DNA from: Neocallimastix lanati (nom. inval.)
Taxonomy: Eukaryota > Neocallimastigomycota > Neocallimastigomycetes > Neocallimastigales > Neocallimastigaceae
Direction of reading: 5' to 3'
Assembly: GCA_016946835.1 (NCBI GenBank)
Contig: JACVTC010000074.1
Span: forward strand, 867,501 to 931,500
Length of the DNA: 64,000 bases
Shown: positions 1 to 11,906 of the stretch, piece after piece
Position numbering within the stretch: the stretch's first letter is position 1
Layout of the letters: each line of letters starts with the position of its first letter
The notes under the pieces: model-generated
What the model was told of the DNA's origin: nothing
Seen by the model: the letters and a program-made list of their open reading frames with translations, nothing else
Database searches by the model: none
Made by a program: the position numbers and the translations under genes

Positions 1-163
1 AATTTATATAAAATTGTAATTTATTACCTCTTTTTACCTCTCTAATTATATTCTACTTTATAATTTAGACAGCAACAATAACAAAAAAAAAAAAAAAAAA
101 CAATATTACACTATTGATTTTATCCTATTATTATAGAATAGATAAATGTATACGAAATGATAT

Positions 164-202
<39 letters not shown>

Positions 203-436
203 GGCAGCAAACTTGTTTCATCTTTATTAATTAAATATTTGATAAAATACATGTAATAAAATAATAAAAAAAAAAAAAAGATAAAAAAATAAACAAAAAA
301 TAAAACACAAAATAAAAATAAAATAATGGTATAATATATTCTAGTTTCATTTAATTAATATTTGTAAGACTTCACAAGGGCATTATTATACTGAAGTATA
401 ATAATTAACTTTGACTTCGCAATGTTAATCATAATT
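1..436. other. AT-rich noncoding DNA with half of a dispersed inverted repeat
   Basis: No gene is visible. The stretch contains poly-A and poly-T tracts. From about 205 to 410 it carries a sequence that recurs in reverse complement at about 54190-54385. The shared core runs from a TTTGTTTCATnTTTATT motif to GTAAGACTTCACAA. Confidence 0.7.
205..410 (+). repeat. Dispersed repeat, left copy (inverted partner at 54190-54385)
   Basis: The core at about 327-373 (ATATATTCTAGTTTCATTTA then AATATTTGTAAGACTTCACAA) matches the reverse complement of 54225-54270 almost base for base. The flanking motif near 213-255 also matches. The two copies lie about 54 kb apart in opposite orientation. The element has no coding capacity, so it could be a MITE or solo fragment, or part of an older inverted duplication. 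Confidence 0.75.
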
Positions 437-880
437 TTAAGATACAAAATTATGATCTTCATTGGTTGCGCTAGCCCTGCTGGCCTGTCTTACTGTTTCT
501 TCAGCATTGACGCTCTTGGTAGTAGTAGTACGATTCGATTTGAACCTATTGAACAAAGACCATTGCTGGCCAATAGCAATAGGTATAATCGATTGGAGAA
601 GTGCCGCAGTAACCACCAAGAACGGGGTATCAGAATAAGCACCTGATTTCATCTGGCACTTAAATAGATCCTTCCATTCCCTTGTACTGTTATTAATACT
701 TCGACCTCCAAGAAGGAAATTAAACACTTTTTCACACACACTAGAATCAATATACACATTATTTTCAATACTATTACTAACATTACTAAAAAAACTATTA
801 CTAATATTATTATTACTATTATAACTATTACTATTATTACTATTACTATTATCATTATACGAAATGATATAACTATTATT
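437..880 (-). CDS. Unrecognised coding segment with Asn/Ser tract (C-terminal part)
   Basis: An open frame runs on the minus strand to a stop at 437-439. The upstream part (about 781-857) is an Asn/Ser-rich tract made of AAT and AGT codons. The downstream part (439-757) has balanced composition and much higher GC than its surroundings, with a hydrophobic segment (about FLVVTAALLQSIIPIAIG) followed by a basic, Thr/Ser-rich tail. No clear start codon or upstream exons were found, so this may be the last exon of a gene whose 5' part is lost or was not recognised. The family is unknown. It may be a relic. Confidence 0.4.
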   Translation of the reverse strand, partial: NNSYIISYNDNSNSNNSNSYNSNNNISNSFFSNVSNSIENNVYIDSSVCEKVFNFLLGGRSINNSTREWKDLFKCQMKSGAYSDTPFLVVTAALLQSIIPIAIGQQWSLFNRFKSNRTTTTKSVNAEETVRQASRASATNEDHNFVS

Positions 881-1005
881 TAAAGAAATATTGTATTTGA
901 GACAGAAGCAAAAAAAATTAAAAAAAAGGTAATATATTTAAATTTATTCCCTATCTTGTTAAGGTAAGTATTAAATAATTATTTTATTAGAATACTTTAT
1001 AGTAT

Positions 1006-1045
<40 letters not shown>

Positions 1046-1800
1046 GATATAAAAATGATATAAAAAAAGTTTACTTTTAATAAAAAATTTTTTTTTATTT
1101 TTTGTAATAGTATTATATATCAATATATTTTTATTTTTAGATAATATTATTTTATTCGATACAATTGATTATTGATAATAGGAGATAATATAATTTATAA
1201 AAATTATTTTAATCAATGGTTGATGCCACGGATTAAAAAGTTACATATAAATTATAATAAAAGATTAAAAAAAAAATTATCATAATTATTTTAAAAATAT
1301 TTATAATACTAAATAAAAAAAAAAAAAAATTGGAAATTAATACAATTCCAATTTCTTTTTTTTTTTTTTTTTTTTATTTTTTTTTTTTTATAATTATAAT
1401 ATATTATAAATTATTTTAATTATAAAAAAAAAAATAATTTTTTTTTTTTATAAATGTTACATTACATTATTTTTTTTATAATACATTATTATGTTACATT
1501 AGTATATATTGATGATCAATAATTAATGTATGATGTATTACATTATGTAATACATTAAATTTTTAATTAAAAAGTTAAATCATTTAATTATATATATTAT
1601 ATATATATATATATATATAATATTGATCAAATCATTTAAAAAAAAAACTTTAAATAAAATATATTTATATATATTTATGTAAAAAGTATATAAACTTTAA
1701 ATATATATATTTATATTTATATATATATAAAAGTAGATTAACTTTAAATCTTACAAAGCTTTACTTAAGTTTTGTAAAAAATAAAAATATAAAACTTTTC

Positions 1801-1831
<31 letters not shown>

Positions 1832-1860
1832 TGATCAATATAATATTAATAATTGTAATA
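881..1860. other. AT-rich noncoding DNA
   Basis: Only homopolymer runs, AT dinucleotide tracts and short direct repeats are visible, such as the GTTACATTA-like repeats at 1450-1550. No gene or RNA was recognised. Confidence 0.7.
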
Positions 1861-2724
1861 TTATTTATTAGATAATATGGTTAAACAGCAAAGGAGTTTG
1901 TAGAATGGTCCACATACTTTTAATTTCCACATCATAATATATAATCCGATGATGGTTAGGATGATCATGACGAGGATTTCAAGGATTAATTTGATATAAT
2001 ATTTTCCTTTTTGGAAGACGTTCCAGCTAGAAACATATTCCAAGGTATCCCCCTTCACTTCTCTTTCACTGTCTTTAGAGATGGCTTTATCCTCGTAGGC
2101 ATTTGGAACAAGATTTCCATTGTTCTTATTTCCATCTTCAATTTCATCTTTTCTACATTGGATAGGCGCTTTACATTTTTCACCTTTTAAAGTGCATAAT
2201 CCGGTTTTGTGAAAATCGCATCTATCAAGATTTGGAAATGGAGGAACATATCCTTTTAAGTTAGGATTACCGTTTAAGGTGCTTCATATGATTAGTTATT
2301 CCATTCGATAGACAAAAAAAAAAAAAAAAAAAAAAAATAAATAAAAAAAATTATTTAATAACTTATAAATTAAATTAAAGGGGAATCTCTATATCTATTA
2401 ATTTTATTATAATAATAGTTACATAATTTTAAGATTCTCCAATTCCAAAAGTTCAATTGGAACATAACCATAGAAATTATTTCCATTCAAATATCTATCA
2501 TTATGATTAATTTTTAAAATTTTAAAATTTAAATAATATTAATTTATTAATTGTTTATTAATAATGAAAATTTTGTTACTATAATCATAAAGTATGATTA
2601 TTAAAAAAAAAAATATATATATATATATATTTTTACAATTCTTCAAGATTTTTCATATTAGCTAATTCCTTTGGAATAGTGGTACCTTTAAAAACATCAC
2701 CTATTATATTACCTACTATAGTTC

Positions 2725-2784
<60 letters not shown>

Positions 2785-2875
2785 AGAAAAAAAAAAAAGT
2801 TATTTAAAAGTGAAAAATTTTAAAAATAAAGAGAATGAGAAGGAAAAAAAATTTATATAAGAAAATAAAAATATA

Positions 2876-2912
<37 letters not shown>

Positions 2913-4112
2913 TTTTACATACAATTTTTTTATGGAAGCCATGTTGAAAACATTAGGAAATTCATTTAATACACTTCCTTCAATTTTTCTTATTAGTAAA
3001 AGTGAAAATTTTTTTTAATAAAAATATTAATCATTAATCATTAATAATATATGGTTAATATATGGTTAATATAATAACAAATACTAATAATATATGTTTA
3101 TAATAATAATAAATAATACTAATAATATATGGCTATGGTAATAATAAATAATACTCTAATAAAAAAAAATAATGAAAATAACTAAAATTTTTATTATTTA
3201 TATAACTTACAAAGTTTCCAAGTTTGTTAAATTCGAAAATTCTGTGGGAAGCTGGTTTATGTTTGATTTAGAAATTTCTCTTTTTTTATTATTAATATAT
3301 TAAATTAAGTGGTATATATTATAAAAAAAAATTTTTTTTTTTTTTAAAAAAATATAATATGCTATCGCTTATCTTATCTAGACCTACAACTCTACTAAAT
3401 TGGAAAGCTTTCCAATTTCACTTGGTAATTCTGGTTCCATTTTAGGTATCGTTCTATTATTAGAATTATTAATTATCTCAACATCATTTATAAAATTCGA
3501 ATTAATTTAATACAATCCAAAACAATCATAAAAAATAATAATTATCCTATTTTTCTTTCTTTTTTTTTTTTTTTAAAAAAAAAGTTACTTTTAAATTAAT
3601 AATATATAATAGTAACTTACAATGATTTCAATTGTTGTAAATTTGAAAGTACGTTAAAAATATCTTTTATATTTCTTTCATTATAATTATCATATTCACT
3701 ATATATAATATTAAAAAATAAATAAATAAATTATAATAAATTAAATTGATAATTATTATATTTTAAATTATATATTATTTCTTTTATTTCTAATTATTTT
3801 TTATTAATATCTATATCTATATCTATATCTATATTTTAATATCTTTATCTATATCTATATATCTATATATATATTTTTATATATTTACAATTTAAGAGTA
3901 ACTATATTTTCATTTTCGCATTGAATGATTTCCTTATTAAAATCACAACAATTAAGTTTACTCTTATACTCTTGTACAAACTCTTCGCTCATATAAGGTA
4001 AAATATTTTGAAAAACATCACAATCAGATGCTACTACGCCTGTGATATTTATTCCGAAGAGAATAAGGATAACACAGATAAATTTAAAATATTTATTCCC
4101 CATTGAAGACAT
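1861..4112 (-). CDS. LRR type I membrane protein, 8 exons, 360 aa
   Basis: Exons, read down the minus strand: 4112-3889, 3698-3621, 3453-3388, 3279-3211, 2988-2923, 2723-2637, 2494-2423, 2281-1861. They join in frame to 361 codons including the stop, and all seven introns are phase 2. Residues 1-28 form a signal peptide. Residues about 29-75 look like an N-terminal LRR cap with a CC pair. Exons 2-7 each encode one leucine-rich repeat (about 22-29 aa) of the xxLPxExxNLxNLxxL type, for example ELPSEIGKLSNLVEL. The last exon ends the LRR solenoid with an LKGYVPPFPNL motif, then a Cys-containing cap, a charged stretch, and a hydrophobic helix at about residues 317-338 followed by a short tail. 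This resembles LRR surface proteins with one repeat per phase-2 exon. A receptor or adhesion role is only an inference. The ATG at 4110-4112 is followed at once by the signal peptide. A decayed copy of one exon lies at 6380-6760 on the other strand. Confidence 0.85.
2731..2783. repeat. (ATT)n microsatellite in an LRR-gene intron boundary region
   Basis: About 17 tandem ATT triplets lie just upstream (minus-strand sense) of the exon that starts at 2723, inside the preceding intron. The AG acceptor is kept immediately next to the tract. Confidence 0.85.
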
Positions 4113-5877
4113 TTTTTTTTTTTTCCTTTCCTTTTAAACTTTAATTTAATTTTTTCTAAATATATATTTTTGTTTATTTTTAATTTTTTATTTTAAATTT
4201 TTTATTTTTAATTTTTTTTTATTTTTAATTTATTATTAATAGAGTTTACTTACCTTTTTTTATTTTTTTAATATTTTTTTTTTTTTAAAAGGATATTTTT
4301 TATTTTAATTAATTTTTATTTTTTTTTTTTACTTTATTGTAAAGAAAAAAAGAAAAGAAAAAAAAGAAAGAAATTAAGTGCTTTTTATTTATATATCAGT
4401 GATATACATTATTCGTATTAAATTTTCTTTTCTTTATTTTTTTTTTTTTATTATAAATTTTTTTTTTATAACTATTAAATAATGATAATATAATAAAAAT
4501 ACAATGCATGAATTTGAAAGTTTATAAAATATATTATAGCATTTTAATTATATAATTTGAAATTTAATTTAAATTAATTTTTTATTATTATTATTATTAT
4601 TAGTTATTATTTAGTTATTATTTAGTTATTATTTTTTATTATTTATTACTAACGTACATTAAAACTTTACCGGTACATTCTTTTAGAAATAAAGTTTAAT
4701 CTCTTGTATTACTCATACTCGTTAATGCCTTTTATATTAAATAATTAATTCACCATATATTATCATGTATATTGCAAAGTATTAATGATTACATCATACT
4801 GCTTCTTAAACAAATTAGATAAAACATTTTAAATGCAAACATTTTATTATTATTATTATTATTCAATAGAGTTATATCCAAAACCATATTACATATAAAA
4901 TCATATTATTGAAATAATAAAAAAAAAATATAAAGAAATTACTTATTATAGCCATACGTTTCAATTTCTAAAATATCTTATTGAAATTTACAGAAATTGA
5001 AAAAAAATATATATTATAAAAATTAGAAAATTTTATAATCTATTGATATAATATAACTCTTGCTTCGAAGAAGTTTATTGTTAGGGATTAATTAATTTAA
5101 ATTTATAAAAGTATTATTTATTTATTTATTTAATTTTATCATTGATTAAATATATTTATTCAAGTAAAAAATAATTATATATGATTAAACATACATTAAA
5201 TCTTATAACTTTCTCAACCACGCTTTATTCAGAGAAAATGTTTTTATTTTTTATGTAATATGCTTATTATTTAACTATTTAATGAGTTGTTCCAGTAATT
5301 AAAATAGTAAATTTAATGAATTTTTATGTGTCAAATATTATCAATATTAATAATTATTATTATTTAAGGAAATATTAAATAACTCCTGTAAAGATAACTA
5401 TAAAATTATAAAAAATAGAATTAAAACATTTAATTTATGTTAAAATTTTATTATTTCATATTTTTTTTTGGTTCATTAAAGTGTCAATTAATGAATATAA
5501 AATTCAATCTACCAATGAAAATCGTTTGTGAATAATTAAATTTTAATTTTTTAATTTTACGACATTTAATTTATGTATGATTCATAAATTAATTTTATAT
5601 TAATTAAAGTTTGAATATTTGGTATTTTATATTTGGTATAAAATAGAGCATTTATTATGATTATATTTATAATATGTGGAGATAGATTAATTTCAATTAA
5701 AAAAATTAATTTTAATATACTATAATATCATTGGTAATCCAATTTTGGTAGTGAGAGTTTGGTAAATCATTTATTGGTAGAATAAATTTGGTAGAGATAT
5801 AATAATAAAAAAGGTTTAGAAACACTTTTTATAATAAACTTTAAAAAATATAAAAAATATAAAAAATATAAAAAATT
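4113..5877. other. AT-rich noncoding DNA
   Basis: This is the region upstream of the LRR gene. It contains long T runs directly before the ATG and scattered short repeats. No convincing exon is seen on either strand. Confidence 0.65.
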
Positions 5878-6245
5878 TATTAGAATCAATAATATTTAAT
5901 ATTTATTAATGAGATATATAAAAGTAATGATATTCATCGTGGGGAAGGTATAAAATGTATAAAATGTATAAAATGTAAAAAAAATGTATAAAATGAAAAT
6001 TTTGTTACAGGTAAATTGTAATTACAAAAAAAGAAATATTAGTAAATAATGATTGGAATTAAAGATATTATATATATTCATTTATTAGAATTGATAATAT
6101 ATAATATTTATTAATGTGATATATAAAATTAATGATTAGTGGGGAAGGTATAAAATGTATAAATTTAAAATTTTGTTACAGGTAAATTGTAATTACAAAA
6201 AAAAATTTATAAATGATGATTGGAAATAAAGATACAATATATATA
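5878..6245. repeat. Two-copy direct repeat, unit about 160-200 bp
   Basis: Unit 1 (about 5878-6080) and unit 2 (about 6085-6245) share the same order of motifs: TTTATTAGAAT, TTTATTAATGnGATATATAAAA, GTGGGGAAGGTATAAAATGT, TTTTGTTACAGGTAAATTGT, AATTACAAAAAAA and AATGATGATTGGAA-like ends. Unit 1 holds an extra expansion of TATAAAATG at 5949-5998. Each unit contains an intron-like TTACAG/GTAAAT junction, but no open frame crosses it. Confidence 0.85.
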
Positions 6246-6379
6246 TGTACATTTTTAAAATGTAATAATTGTATATATTTAATTATAAATTATTATTATT
6301 AATATTACTATTATTATTATTACTATTAATATTATTAATATTATTTTTATAATTATATATAGTAAATAAGATAGTTGGA

Positions 6380-6760
6380 AAGTGACCACTTAAAAAGATA
6401 TTACAAATGAACTTTCAAATTTACAACAATTGAAATCATTGTAAGTTACTATTATATATTAATAATATAAATGTAATTTGTAAAACTATATGAAGAGTAT
6501 TTTATTATATTATTATTATTATCATACTGTTGAATTAATTTGAATCTATTAATTCTGTTAAAATAAAAATATTTTCAATAATAGATTGTAAAGTTCGACA
6601 ATAATTACCAAGTAATCATAGATACACCTAATATTTAACTATATTAATAAATATCTAGATATATAATATATCAATAGAAGTATAATAGCTGAACAAAATT
6701 ATGATTGGTTAATAGAGTTAGATCAACTATTTCATGATACATTAACAAATAATTATTTCT
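6380..6760 (+). pseudogene. Decayed LRR gene fragment
   Basis: Plus-strand 6405-6465 (ACTTTCAAATTTACAACAAT, TGAAATCATT, then GTAAGTTACTATTATATATT) is nearly identical to the exon and donor of the LRR gene at 3698-3590 read on the minus strand, including intron sequence. Downstream, AATTACCAAGTAATC at about 6602-6616 recalls the next LRR exon (NELPSE-type) but is broken by stops. The rest is not readable. It is best explained as an inverted duplicate of the LRR gene that has lost coding capacity. Confidence 0.7.
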
Positions 6761-8385
6761 ATTTTAAAAATAAAAATAAAAATAATAAATAAGAATAAAA
6801 TGTATTATAATTTATATTATATAATAATATACATAAATATGAATGTATTATATATATGTACATATATTTAATATAAATTGTATACAAGTTTTGTAATAAT
6901 TAAAATATAAAATAAAATTTTTATTTTTTATTTTTTTTTTTTTGGTAAATATTAATGTATGGATGACATTTTATAAATTTAAAATAGTAAATAATTTAAT
7001 TTAACCTTTATAAATATTGGACGGTCTTTAGGTTGATGATGAACAAAAAAAAAATTTATTTAATAATTAAAAGTTTTTATTTTTATTTTTATTATTTGTT
7101 TTATATTTCCTTTTGTCTTTTTTTTTTTTTTTTATTTTTTTCTGTAAAACTTAAAAAGGGAAGAGTCATACGGTTAATAATTTAAAAGTATATATTCTTT
7201 TCTTTTACAGAAATCAAAATGTTCACTTTTTATTATAGACATAGGCAAAAAAAAATAATAACAAATCATTTCAAAAAAAAAAAAAAAAAAAAAATAAAAA
7301 AATAAAGGCAATATATTTAAATTAAAGAAATAGTTGATGACCAATATTCCTTACTCAATCGCTTAATGTAATATAAAAATCTAATAATGAAACTCTACTG
7401 ATCACTTATTTTTTTCATTATCCCTCCTTGGATAGTATTCCTTTAGAAGTAAATCCCTATTAATATTAACTAAAACTCAAGTTAAAATAATTTATAAATG
7501 GATATATTGTAATATTTTGTAATAATAAATAGAGTAATAATTAATAGAGTAATAATATATTAGTGTATGTAAGTCATTAATTAAACTTTATATTAATAAA
7601 AACTTATGTACAAGAATTATTAAGAGTTTCCTAATATAATAAGGAATTAATCTCAAATAGAGATAAAATACACTTCAAATTTTTTTTTTTTTTTTTTTAA
7701 AAAAAAATGTAATGTAGATAGATATGTAGAACATATTTAATTTTTACGTAATGTATAATCTAAATTATTATTAAATTAATTTAAATAATTTTTTTTTTCT
7801 TACGCTATCCTACTGCATTAAACATACAAATGAGATTGGTGCTTCCAATCCATCTTGGAGTACTCTTTTTGATATCTTTATAATAATAATGTATTATACA
7901 TTGACTTTATAAGACAAAAAAAAATTTAAATACTTAAAACTTTTAAATTTAATTTTCATTAAAAATTGTTAAAGAATCACAAGAGCAAATAATAAATTTA
8001 TAATTAAACTTTTAATTATTTAAAATAAACAAATTTTAAAGTTGAAAAAAAAAGTCATTTTAGATATTATGATTTTATTTTTATTTCTGATTTAATTACA
8101 ATTTTATTTGTAAATTGATTTAAGAAAATTGAAAACGTTAAAATTATATTGCATACATTAATAAAATAAAAAATAAAAAAATGGCTTAAATTTTTTAAAA
8201 ATTTTTAAAGAATAAAATAATAAATTTATATTTTATATGTAAAAAATAAAAGCATAACAAAAAAAAAAATGTAAATACATATATATATATTTACTTTATT
8301 ATATCTTTTTTTAATAATTAATCTTAATTTTTTTTTTTTAAAAAAATAAAACTATTTATTAAAAAAAAAATTTGTAATAGTTCTT
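6761..8385. other. AT-rich DNA with slightly GC-richer islands, no gene recognised
   Basis: Islands at 7320-7460 and 7800-7870 (for example TATCCCTCCTTGGATAGT) have composition closer to exons but carry stops in all frames that I read. They may be remains of further LRR exons. Confidence 0.4.
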
Positions 8386-8878
8386 TTAATTCAAAAAAAT
8401 CGTATTTTTTTGAAGCTCATTAATTTTCTGTATTAGGTCATTTAAATGGATTTTAAAATCAATTTGATAGGGTAAGGAGGTTATCCTTCTCTCTAGAAAT
8501 ATTAAATAGTATTCCTCAACATTCTTAACCCCAAAACGGACGAGATAATTTTTGTTTGTAATACTCCAATAGTTCCTTTTTTTTTTCTTCTTCTTCATTT
8601 TCCCTCTTCTTTTTTTTTTGGTTTCTTTTTTTAAAAATTTTTTTTTTTTTAAAAAAAAAAAATTTAATTTGTTTTCTTTGCCATTTTTAACGTTCCAGTA
8701 GGCTACTGCGTAGTATGGAATGATAGAGGGCTTCAATGAAGACCTGCATCCCATAGTAATAGGCAATATAGAGGTAGAGAAGGACCATCGTGGTCAGTAC
8801 CCAAGAGCCAGTGCCAATCACTTGGGAACCGCGACCTCTACAGCCTGTATCACTATGGATATCATTTTTGAGAGACAT
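8386..8878 (-). pseudogene. Broken small gene: membrane segment plus charged C-terminal segment
   Basis: A minus-strand frame from ATG 8878 encodes 63 aa, with a hydrophobic span (VLTTMVLLYLYIAYYYG) and a stop at 8687-8689. In another minus frame, 8386-8590 encodes a plausible C-terminal segment with NYWSITNKNYLVRFGV and LPYQIDFKIHLNDLIQ. A poly-A/AAG-rich stretch (8580-8670) separates the two. This could be a gene with a frameshift, two exons with an intron I cannot place, or two unrelated remnants. No family was recognised. Confidence 0.3.
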
Positions 8879-11660
8879 AGTGTCAAAGTACGAAATAAGG
8901 TAAATAAATAAATTAAAAATATTAATTCTTTTTTAAAACGATCTTAATATCTTTAATGTTTTTTTTTTTTTTTTTTTTAATTATATATATATAAAGGAAA
9001 TATTATTTTTTTTTTCTAATTTCAAAATGAAATATTAAATAAAAAACTATATATGTATGTATTAATAGGAATGTTAAAAAAATTTTTTTTCTTTTAAAAT
9101 AAAGAACAGTATATTCATATATTAAAAAATATACATTTTCATTTAATTTATAGAGAATACTTATATATACATGGATATATATAATTTTATTTCATTATTT
9201 TATATTTTAATATATTTTTTCTTTTTTTAAAAAGTTTTTTTTTTATCTCATCCTAAATCACTTTTATTTAGAAAAAAAGTTTTTCTTTTCTATAATATTT
9301 AAAAATGTCTCTTCTGTAATACAAAAATAAAATGTTCATAATTCAAGAGAAAAAGGAACATCTTTACTAAAATAAAAAAGAAAAAATATCTCTTTGTTAT
9401 CATAATAATTAAATAATATAAAAAAAATAAGAAAAACAAATAAAAATGTATTTTACGTGGTATAATTTTTTTTTTTTATCTCTTTTTCAAAGTTAAATTA
9501 TAACTCTTTTGATTTCTTTATTAAAACAAAAATAAAAAAAAATAAAAAAATAAAGAAAAATACAAACAACATAAATAATATTTGAATTTTTTTAATAGTA
9601 ATTAAAGTTTTAAAAAAAAAATTAATTGTTTTTTTTTTTTTTAGTTGAATTGAATTAAATATAAAAATTCCATCAAATTTTAATTTATATTATTAATAAG
9701 AAATAAAAAAAAATAATTTTATTTTGAATATTATTAATTAATAATAATAAAAAAAAATTATAAAAATAGATAATTTTTAATAAAATAAAAGTTTTTAGTT
9801 ATTTGCATTAAAAAAAACTATTATTGTACTTATACTAATTTTATGACTAGTAAAAAAGGTTTAACCTTTATTTAAAAATGGCTTTATGAACCATTTGAAT
9901 TTTTAATTTTTAATATATATATATATATATATTTTTAACCTCCTTTAAAATAGTTGTATGAACCATTTTAATTTTTTAATTCTTTAAAAAAAAAACTTTT
10001 TTTTATTTGAAAAATTAATAATTTAAAGTTTTAATTCTCCTCTTCTTCCAACCATTTTTAGAAGAGTTAACTTAAAAAGTTTTTTCATTAATTTTTATAA
10101 ATTATTAACAACTAAAAAGAAAAAAAAAATAAATAGAGTTTAATTAGTTGAAAAAAATATAAATAATCTCTTTATTTTTACTTTCTTTTTTTGTTTTGTT
10201 AAAAAAAATTACTTTGATTACCTATATTGAAGTAAGTTAAAATTTTAAAGTTTTTAATTTATATTTTTATATATTTTTATATTTTTATATTTTTATTTTT
10301 ATTTCTGTTTTTTGTTTCATTCTATTTTTTTTTTTATTTTACTTTTATTTTTAGTTTTATTATAGCTTTAAATTTGTATTATCTTCAAATGATTTTCTTT
10401 ATTATTTTATTTTAAATAAATTAAATGACAGTATAAATAGTTATTTTTATTCTTTTGTTATTCCTATGAATTTTATTAATTAGTTTTTTTTTTATTTTTA
10501 TTTATAATTTTAATTTTTTTTTTGTCTAATTTCTCATCCATGTTGATGATACGCTATTTTTATAAAAAAAAAAAAAATAAAAAAATTTAAACTTTAAAAA
10601 AAAAAACACACTTAAATCTAATAATTTTATAGTAAAATTAATAAAAAAAAAAGGAATAAAAAATTAACAAATTATATACTTTTATATATAACTAAATTAA
10701 ATTGTAATAACTTAAAGAAAGAAAGAAATTAATAATAATAAATAATAAATAATAAATAATAAATAATAAATAATAAATAATAAATTGTAATCATAAAAAT
10801 TTTATTGAATAATAATAATAAAAAAAAAAAAAAAAACGATTAAAAAATAATTGAAATAATCAATATTCTATTATAAGGAATAATAACAAATAAAAAATAA
10901 AATAGTATTACTATTAAGCCAATTAAATATTAACTGTATATTTACTTTTATAATAAAATAATAATAATAATATTTACTAAAAATTAAATATGGATTTATT
11001 ATATAATATTTTAATAATATAAATAATTTTTATTAATAAATAAATAAATGAAAAATAAAGTAAAAATAATTATCAAAAGAATTATTAATTATGCTTTAAT
11101 TTAATTCTACTTAATGGCATGCATTAAAAAAAAATAATAAAGTTTTTTCTATGTTAAATTTAAAACAAATTAAAAAAAAATAATAAAGTTTTTTCTATGT
11201 TAAATTTAAAACAAATAAAAAAAAATAGTAGGATTGAAGAAGAACTAATTAAATCATAATAGTAAATAGATAAAAAAAAAAAAAAAAAAAAAAAAACAAT
11301 TTAAAAATTTTTAACTTTTAATTGCACCTAAACGAAAAAATTTACAGGAATCATTTTTTTTATTAAGTTGAAGACATTACTGAATAATAAAAAAAAATAA
11401 AAAAGAAAATAATAAAGAAATAAACAAACTTTATTATTTTTTTTCCTGAAATGCTTTAATTTTAAAATTTACTTTTTATCAATAATATTGCTTTTTAATA
11501 TTTTATAATAATATTTTTTTTATATTAATCATTTTTTTTAAATAATAATATTTTTTTTTATTTTATTAATCATTTTTTTTTATTAATAATATCTATGCTT
11601 TATTTCAATTTTTAACTAAAACTTATGATAGAGTTTAGGTAAACTCTATAGTTGAAAAAT
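8879..11660. other. AT-rich noncoding desert
   Basis: No coding signal was seen over 2.8 kb. It contains (TAAATAA)n at 10735-10785 and two copies of a 40-bp repeat (AATAAAGTTTTTTCTATGTT and neighbours) at 11136-11170 and 11181-11215. Confidence 0.65.
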
Positions 11661-11684
11661 ATATAAATTTCTTTCGAAATTTCC
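11660..11684 (+). promoter_or_regulatory. Shared upstream element of the modular-protein family
   Basis: ATATAAATTTCTTTCGAAAT followed by TTCC, about 225 bp before the ATG at 11907. The same near-palindromic element (TATAAATTTCnTTGAAATTTC in gene sense) is found before every family member with a recognisable start. It may be a promoter or activator site. Function is inferred from conservation only. Confidence 0.6.
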
Positions 11685-11906
11685 AACTTTTTTTTTTATT
11701 TTTAAAAACCAAAAAAAAAAAAAAAAAAAACAAATAAACAATTAGTTTAATTATTTCAACCTAATAAATTAATTTTTATTTTTTTTATTTTTTTTTTTTT
11801 TAAAAAAAAATTTCTTTAATTTTACTCTAAAGTTTTATAATAAACTTCTTATTATATTGTATATAATAAAAAAAAAAAAAACTATTTTTTATCTTTCTCC
11901 CTCCAA

